DNA from: Guadua angustifolia
Taxonomy: Eukaryota; Streptophyta; Magnoliopsida; Poales; Poaceae
Direction of reading: 5' to 3'
NCBI GenBank assembly: GCA_036346375.1
Contig: CM070500.1
Coordinates: forward strand, 68,204,525-68,268,524
Length of the DNA: 64,000 bases
Shown here piece by piece: positions 57,840 to 64,000 of this stretch. How positions within the stretch are numbered: position 1 is the stretch's first letter; each line of letters begins with the position of its first letter. Position numbers and translations under genes: made by a program. The notes beneath the pieces were generated by a model, which searched no databases, was not told the DNA's origin, and worked only from the letters and a program-made list of their open reading frames with translations.

Positions 57840-58697
57840 GATTGATGAGTAAGTGAAGGGTTCAAGTATGAACCAACCTAGTTTCAGCCAAGTTGTTATA
57901 GGGACTCTAGAGAACTCCATTATTTCACAAATCTTGGTAAATACCTCTAGTCAATAAACTCAGCAAGTAAAAGCAACATGGTTTACCTATTATTTTAAAG
58001 TGCATTTTTGAATTTTGAGCACACTTAGCAAGATAAATAAAATTGGACATATCTAAGTTAGTGCTTTTCTTCACATGATGCAACATGGTGTATAGTATGA
58101 GACTAGATCATTTGCATAATAGACAGAGCCCATAAAACAGAAAACAAAGTCTATATGCAATGCTTGAAGCAGATTCTTAAACTTTCTCTTAACACGTGAT
58201 TCAATTTTAAACACAAATCTAGTTCAAGTTGAGTTATTAGCAAGATTAAGCTCAAGAATGATCCAAAATAACTCACTTAAGACCAGAAACATAGAATGGA
58301 GAGAAAAAGTTGAGAAATTGCGAACTGGGTGGCTATAGAGTATAAAAAAGATAGTAGAGAACACTACGGCTCAGTCTCGCTCTCATCTTCTCCAATGATT
58401 GACATAGGGAAGCTGCTTCTAGATCCCAAGCTAAGGAGTGCACACAGACCCTGTCTACCTAGGGGGCCCAACACCTACTAGACTTATAAGACTGCGAGGG
58501 AACTCAACTTAGAGAGAAAAGAGAACAGCTAATTAAGCATGATAGCAACCTAAAACACAAGATAAGAGGTCTATGCAAAGCATGTTAGAAGTCTAAGTAA
58601 AGTGAACTTATAACTCTAGAGAATAAACCCAATAAACACCCAAAGCAAAACAAAAGAAAGGAAAAACTGAAAGTAAATATATAATACAATATATACA
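57840..58697 (-). repeat. Possible 3' LTR of the minus-strand copia element
   Basis: It lies directly outside the polypurine tract of the copia element. On the minus strand it would start TGTATATATTGTATTA at 58697. A partner LTR is not seen in the window, so neither identity nor the left boundary can be confirmed. No gene is visible. Confidence 0.4.
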
Positions 58698-58703
58698 GAC
58701 CAG

Positions 58704-58712
58704 CTCCCCCTC
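58704..58712 (-). promoter_or_regulatory. Polypurine tract of the second copia element
   Basis: The minus strand reads GAGGGGGAGC just before the presumed 3' LTR, the position and sequence expected for a copia plus-strand primer. Confidence 0.65.
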
Positions 58713-58989
58713 ACAATAGGCCGTAAGGGCATACCACTCCAAGCTCACTCCTCAAGACAACAAATCTAGAGCTATCCAAAGGCTTGGTAAAGATATCGGC
58801 CAACTAGTGGTCACTCTTTACAAACTGAAGCACTATATTTTCTTTCTCCACATGGTCTCTAAGGAAGTGATATCTAACATCAATATGCTTGATCTTGGAA
58901 TACTACACTAGGTTTTTAGCAATGCAGATAGCAGAGGTGTTATCACAGAAAAGTGGAACATTCTCTATCTCTAACCCAAAGTCCTGCAA

Positions 58990-59339
58990 GGTCGATCTCA
59001 TCTAGAGCACTTGGCTACAACAAGTCTGGCTGCAGCAACATATTCGGCTTCAATAGTAGACTGTATAACTCTGGACTACTTCTTAGATGATCAAGAAATA
59101 AGAGAAATACCAATAAATTAGCAGGTGTCAGAAATGCTCTTCCTATCTATCCGACATCCAGCAATGTATGCATTGGAAAAGACTCTAAGGGACGAACACG
59201 AAGAGGAAGAGTATCAAATACCATAATCAATGGTAGCTCGAAGGTATCTGAAGATGCGCTTCACCTCCTGACGATGAGAGACATGAGGAGAAGCTTGAGC
59301 ACACATACATACGACAAAGTGTATATCTAGCCGCGAGGC
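58990..59339 (-). pseudogene. Copia RNase H fragment
   Basis: Broken frames give WSSKK..VIQSTIEAEYVAAARLVVAK, the copia RNase H block (usually SRKQ.SVALSTAEAEYVAA). The fragment continues the RT on the far side of the hAT MITE. Confidence 0.75.
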
Positions 59340-60040
59340 TAGGGGTGAAAACGGTCGGAAAACACTAAAACCATTTTTGTTTTCATATTTTTTCTCAGAA
59401 ACGATATCGGAATCGATAACTACGGAAACGAAAACGGCATCGGTAATTCAAAATATCGGAAACGAAAATTGATACAAAATATATATCGGTAACGATCGAA
59501 TCCAAAAAGAGACCCAGAACGTCGTAAGGACATGTACCACCAATTGACTTCAAAAATTCACACAAATAGTACATCCACATAGAAATTAGTAATTAATAAA
59601 TATTCACAAATTTATGATGAACACACATCAAATTTTAGACTTGAATGACTACATTAGAGTTTTGTTTTTATGATATTTAAAAATATCTATGATTGGTTAA
59701 ATCATGAAAATGGGTGGAGATTGTAGCCCTCGTGATAAGCTTCAGATAGAGTCCAAAATCACCTAAATCGGAGTTCGGAGTAAAAAGTTATGGGCGTTTA
59801 GTGACCGAAGGAGTGTGATTTGTGGGCTGGAATAATTCCGGTAATTACCGACGGAATTTACCGATTTTTCCGGATATCAAAGAAACGGTCGGAACCGATC
59901 AAAACCGTTACCATTATCGCTTCCGACAAAATTACCGATTCCGATTCGATTCGAAAATTACCGATACCGACATCGTCCGGTTGAAAATTTCAAAACGGTT
60001 TTCGGAATTTCGGGAATTACCGATACCGTTTTCACCCCTA
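59340..60040. mobile_element. hAT-type MITE (701 bp) with perfect 8-bp duplication
   Basis: Ends TAGGGGTGAAAACGG and CCGTTTTCACCCCTA are perfect inverted repeats, flanked by CGCGAGGC (59332-59339 and 60041-60048). Subterminal regions carry CGGAAACGAAAACGG and ATTACCGATACCG words. It has no transposase. It is inserted between the RT and RNase H of the copia element. Confidence 0.95.
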
Positions 60041-60049
60041 CGCGAGGCA

Positions 60050-60770
60050 GTGAGATATAAGAGGGAGCCAATCATGCTCCAGAACTCCTTCTGATCAGCA
60101 GGCTCACCATCGTCGTCGGACTCGAGAACAGCAGTGGTAGTGGCCATAGGAGTCATCATAGGCTTCCTATCAGACATATCAAACTGTCTTAGGAGGTCCC
60201 GAATGTACTTACCTTAGTGCAGGAAAGTACTCTCCCAAGTCTTTTTGATTTGGAAGCTGAGGAAGTAGTTCAACGCGCCCATCATACTTATCTCAAACCC
60301 TGTACTCATCACCTCAGAAAACTGAGACACAAGAGAATAAGAAAAGCTACCAAAGATAATATCATCCACATAAATTTGAACGAGAAGAAAGTGAGAATCC
60401 TAGTGTCTGATAAACAGAGTCTTGTCTACTATACCCATTTTGAAATCATGACTGAGAAGATAGGGCTTAAGCCTCTCATACCATGCTCTTGGGGCTTGCT
60501 TAAGTTCATATAAAGCTTTGGAAAGCTTGAAGGCGTGGTTCGGGTATTTGGGATTCTCAAATCCTGGAGGTTGCTTGACATAAATCTCTTCCTTAATATG
60601 GCCATTGAGGAATGTATTCTTGGCATCCATTTGATAGAGCTTGAAGCCTTAGGATGTAGAGAATGCAAGTAGGATCCAAATAGCCTCTAGTCTAGCTACA
60701 GGGATAAAGGTCTCCTCAAAGTCAAGACTCTCAACCAGAGTGAACCCTGTGCAACTAGTCTAGCTTTGTT
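60050..60770 (-). pseudogene. Copia reverse transcriptase fragment
   Basis: The frame 60400-60630 gives MDAKNTFLNGHIKEEIYVKQPPGFENP and then ALYELKQAPRAWYERLKPYL. Below 60,400 the frame shifts; the catalytic IYVDDIIFG is readable, followed by SDRKPMMTPM and DQKEFWSMIGSLLYLTAS, where the hAT MITE begins. Stops and shifts make it inactive. Confidence 0.88.
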
Positions 60771-61489
60771 CCTAATGATAACCCCATCTCCACTCTGCTT
60801 GTTTTTGAACACCCACTTGGTCTTAATGACATTATAACCAGATAGAGGATCAACAAGCTGTCATACCTTGTTTCTCTCGAAGTTTTCAAGTTCCTCATGC
60901 ATAGCATTAATCCATGACTTATCAAATAATGCATAAGAAACATCCTTCGGCTCAAACGAGGAAACAAAGGCTGAATGAAGGCAGAAACTGAACAAACCTA
61001 ATTTTGAGCGAGTAACTTGCTCAAATAGATCATCAATGATCTGATCAGGTGGATGAAATTTTTTGAATATGGCAGGGAGGACTAGAAGCAGAAGTGGCCT
61101 CTACCTCTTGAGCAGAAGAGGTACGAACAGAGCCACTTACTGAAGGAGAGTCTAAAGGTAAGGGCTGATCTCCCTAAGGTGCAGAAATAGAAACAGAAGA
61201 CACCTCAGGTGTAGAGGGGACTGGATCAAGTGGAACACCATCATCTCCATCATCCTCATCCTCTACGAAGATGGTCTCAGAGGGATAAGAAGAGTCTGAA
61301 ATATCAGGTCTAGCTCTTGGACTAGCCTCATCAAAGGTCACGTCACAGATCTCTATGTTCCTATTCGCATCATAACTCTAGACCCTATAGCTACCAGAAG
61401 AAGTCGAGTAACTCAGAAAAATACCATCAGAACAACAAGACATAAACTTATCCAGGTTACTAGACTTCAAGATAAAACACTTGCAACCA

Positions 61490-62209
61490 AATTTGCGAAA
61501 TGAGAAACACTGGGCTTTCGCCCATACCTCAACTCGTAAGAAGTGCGGTGCAAATGTGCTATCAAGAAAACGTGATTAGAAACATGGCAAGCAGTAACTA
61601 TAGCCTCATCCAAAACTTCCTAGGAGTATTGTACTTGTCTAGCATCGTCCTGGTAATTTCAACTAGGGTCTTATTCTTCCTTTCTACTACGCCATTTTGT
61701 TGAGGGTCATAGAGAGGAGAACTGATGCTCTAAATCATACTCCAAATGAAACTCTCAAAGAAGAAATTCTTAAATTCCATGCCAATATCACTGCGTATAG
61801 CTCTTAAGGTATCTAAGAGCTCAGTAGACAACCTACTGATAAATCCCCTGAAGTGAGAAAAAGTATTATCCTTCGAGGCCATGAAAAATATCTAAGAATA
61901 CATCAAAAAATCATCAACAATGACGAAAACATACCACTTCTCTCCCGCTGACTACACTCTAGCTGGACCAACAGTGTCCATATGTAAAAGCTATCCTAGT
62001 GCATCAGTCATCACAACAGTGACTGGAGGATGAGAAGCGGTAACCATCTTGCCATGTCGGCAAGGAGAGCAAACTAAGTCTTTGACCATCTTGAATTTGG
62101 ATAGGCCACAAATAAAGTCGTGACTGCTAACTCTAGTCAAATGATTAAAACCAATGTGACCAAGTCTTCTATGCCAGAAGGAGATATCACGGGACTCAGA
62201 AGCAATCAA
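61490..62209 (-). pseudogene. Copia integrase fragment
   Basis: It starts with ISFWHRRLGHIGFNHLTR and CSPCRHGKM (HHCC zinc region). Across stops it continues with HMDTVGP, IRSDIGMEF and DPQQNGVVERKNKTLVE, which supply the catalytic D, D and E. All three acidic residues are present, but the frame is broken by stops. Confidence 0.85.
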
Positions 62210-62399
62210 ACATCGAAGAAAGTCTTCAGAAGAAATAAAAAATCAGCACGAAAGACTCTCCCAAATCTAGAAATCCTGCAAACTAACCCTCCTGATGAAT
62301 CAAGGATTCTACAGGCATTACTCTTGAAGTGTAGGAGGGTCCATTCATGCTATGTTTGTGGTAGTAGAATAGATCTTTGCTGGTCCTAACATCCCTTCA

Positions 62400-62830
62400 A
62401 GGAATTCTATAGTGCCATCCTCCTCCATAAAATACTCGGCGTTCAGGTCCGTGTGGAGATGGTGCCTTAGAAAGTATAGGCCACACACTTGGCAACTTTA
62501 GGAAGGTCTAGGGCACCAGCTTCAAATTGGGTAATAGCTGCTTCAAAAGATTGAGCTGTCAGGATAATCTTGGCATGCATTGCCCAAGTCATGTAATTGC
62601 TACCATTTACGGCAAGCTCGGTAAATTCTCATTTTGTGATATTTGACATATCTCTAGTACTTCTAATTATGAGTTCTGGCGGTCGTCCGTTCTTCTCCAG
62701 AGTACTTGATTCGTTAGATCTGATATGCATGGTTGAGATAAAAGGGGATTTAACCCGTTTCACTCTTTCCACCACCACTCTTTGTAGTCTCCACGTATCG
62801 AGTTGTTGAAACCTCAAATCCTATCTCATC
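62400..62830 (-). pseudogene. Copia gag fragment
   Basis: Minus-strand text near 62,430-62,620 reads NGSNYMTWAMHAKIILTAQSFEAA and then, closer to 62,420, HTDLNAEYFMEEDG, both typical of copia gag. It is truncated on the downstream side, with no zinc knuckle. Sequence at 62,140-62,400 joins it to the integrase region in a frame I cannot fully follow. Confidence 0.65.
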
Positions 62831-62839
62831 TCATCTCTC

Positions 62840-63098
62840 CTATATTTTAAGGATTCGCGGTGGCAATTGCCTCACTAGAGATGAGGCGCGATGCAGCCAC
62901 CAATGAATGGGCTGCACGCCTCAACGCTGTAGGTCTCCAGGGTGTCGCCTCAGCAGCAGCAAGTCCCCCACCGTAGTACTACTAGGCGCCATCACAGTAC
63001 TACAAGTCAGGTCCCCTGCACGCTCCTCCGCCGGCGATGTTGGGCCAGCCGTAATGGTAGCTTTCTCCACAATATGCGCCCTTGCCACTGGAGCAGTT
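62840..63098 (+). other. Gag-like Pro/Tyr-rich coding remnant, plus strand
   Basis: A plus-strand frame reads NEWAARLNAVGLQGVASAAAS, then SQYYKSGPLHAPPPAMLGQP, then PQYAPLPLEQL, with stops. It resembles the low-complexity tails of some retrotransposon gag proteins, but the family is not certain. It runs up to the LTR start at 63099. Confidence 0.35.
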
Positions 63099-64000
63099 GA
63101 AAGTGCATCTAGGCACTTATGTTATTTTGGTGATTAATGACAAACGCATATAATGACAATCTATGTAATTGAGTAAATGCTTAACTTAGTGCTTAACAAA
63201 TGACAAACCTCTAATATGATTATATTGCTATGAGACTAACATGTTATTGCCTAGTTGAGTATTAGTCTCATCTATTTAGAGGAAAATCAAGTGGGATGGT
63301 TAAGCAAAGATAAGGTATGCAATTTTGGTATCTCTTCTATATTTGTTATTGCATTCCTTTTGTGCAAATGCATAGTAAACTCCAAGTAACATGTTGATTA
63401 TATATATGCACATTGGTTCATGTCATATTTATTTGTGGATATATATTCATTTGAGTTCATTATGTGCTTTGTTTTTAGTATGCATGTATTAACTAGAGTT
63501 AAACTTCACATTGCAATAGATTGACTTGGTGCATGAATGTTTTAGTTGTGTATCTTCTCATGCACCTCCCTTAGTGAAGTTTAATCTAGTGTTGGATCAC
63601 ATATTTACTCTTACTCCAAATATTAGTTGCACATGTACAATTCGTGTATATTCTATCATGTGCTTCATTTAAGTAAAGACTGTGATCCTTGCCATGATTT
63701 AATTGATTCATCATATTGGCAATTATCTCTCTAGTGCATATAGAACAATTACATATTCATCATGATGCACTTAGTAGAGAACATTTCTTATGTCAAGTGT
63801 TTCCATTTATGTTGTGCTTCTTTATATGAAACACTTGTGGTAATCAATTGCTCACAAATATCAACTTGTTTATATCTATTGAGCTTTTGGGACTAATGTC
63901 TTTCATGAGTGGTTTGGAAAGAATTAGGTCCCGAGTGTGTATGATGACTAAGGTATCTTGGAGGATGACCGTTAAGCCGAGGTCAACAAGACGACGGTGT
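63099..64000 (+). repeat. LTR, start only, running out of the window
   Basis: It starts TGAAAGTGCATCTAGGCAC, a common grass copia LTR start, followed by GGTGATTAATGACAAA, GAGACTAACATG and AGGTATGCA, the same landmarks as the LTR at 50770. No gene lies within. The end and any duplication lie beyond the window. Confidence 0.6.

Larger units (their letters stand above)
58750..62830 (-). mobile_element. Decayed Ty1/copia element, internally deleted and split by an hAT MITE
   Basis: On the minus strand the order is gag fragment (about 62,400-62,830), integrase (61,490-62,209), RT (60,050-60,770) and RNase H (58,990-59,339). The RT text (VKQPPGFENPKYPN..LSKALYELKQAPRAWYERL) resembles Sirevirus-type copia elements. 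Protease and nucleocapsid are missing: gag-like text passes to pre-integrase text, so part was deleted. Many stops interrupt every domain. It is unrelated at close range to the copia element at 7,808. Confidence 0.85.

Overview
This window is plant nuclear DNA, almost certainly from a grass (Poaceae). The signs are spliced GT-AG genes, Stowaway and Tourist-type MITEs, CACTA, hAT and PIF/Harbinger DNA transposons, Ty1/copia elements, solo LTRs, GC-rich first-exon-like segments and the typical AT-rich intergenic background. I see no bacterial operon, CRISPR array, rRNA or functional tRNA gene. The species cannot be fixed from the sequence; a rice-like grass fits.

Layout. (1) 1-4,650: the one intact host gene, a complete CBL-interacting protein kinase (CIPK) on the minus strand, with 13 coding exons, 459 codons and a recognisable promoter. 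(2) 4,670-5,955: an AT-rich repeat with an inverted relative at 29,570-30,612. (3) 7,808-15,010: a complete but decayed Ty1/copia element (minus strand) with 225-bp LTRs and a perfect TGTTA target duplication. (4) 16,201-17,168: an hAT relic holding a Stowaway MITE. (5) 17,257-28,350: a small PIF/Harbinger-type MITE split by a 10.8-kb CACTA transposon, which carries decayed TNP2 and TNPA-like genes, an FtsH-protease gene fragment and three further exon-like pieces. (6) 31,001-36,198: a MITE, a rearranged MITE, a 3.3-kb solo LTR and a small hAT element.

(7) 37,000-42,200: small tandem duplications, a tRNA-derived SINE-like segment, a degenerate copia fragment and nested Stowaway MITEs. (8) 42,195-50,053: LTR-like segments, a 1.07-kb PIF-type element and a 1.42-kb hAT-type element that both hold GC-rich gene-like DNA, and a 906-bp solo LTR. 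(9) 50,100-57,836: the 3' end and LTR of a plus-strand LTR element, split by a 4.2-kb nonautonomous CACTA and rich in short palindromic motifs. (10) 57,840-63,098: a decayed minus-strand copia element split by a 701-bp hAT MITE. (11) 63,099-64,000: the start of another LTR that runs out of the window.

Apart from the kinase, nothing here looks like a working host gene set. The rest is a record of nested insertions, many of which can be bounded to the base by their target-site duplications. The most notable signals are gene-fragment capture by the large CACTA, the duplicated CACTA terminus inside it, the inverted pair of unclassified AT-rich repeats, the hairpin words built on GCATGTGTTGC in the LTR near 55,950-57,620, and the GC-rich leader of the first copia element.
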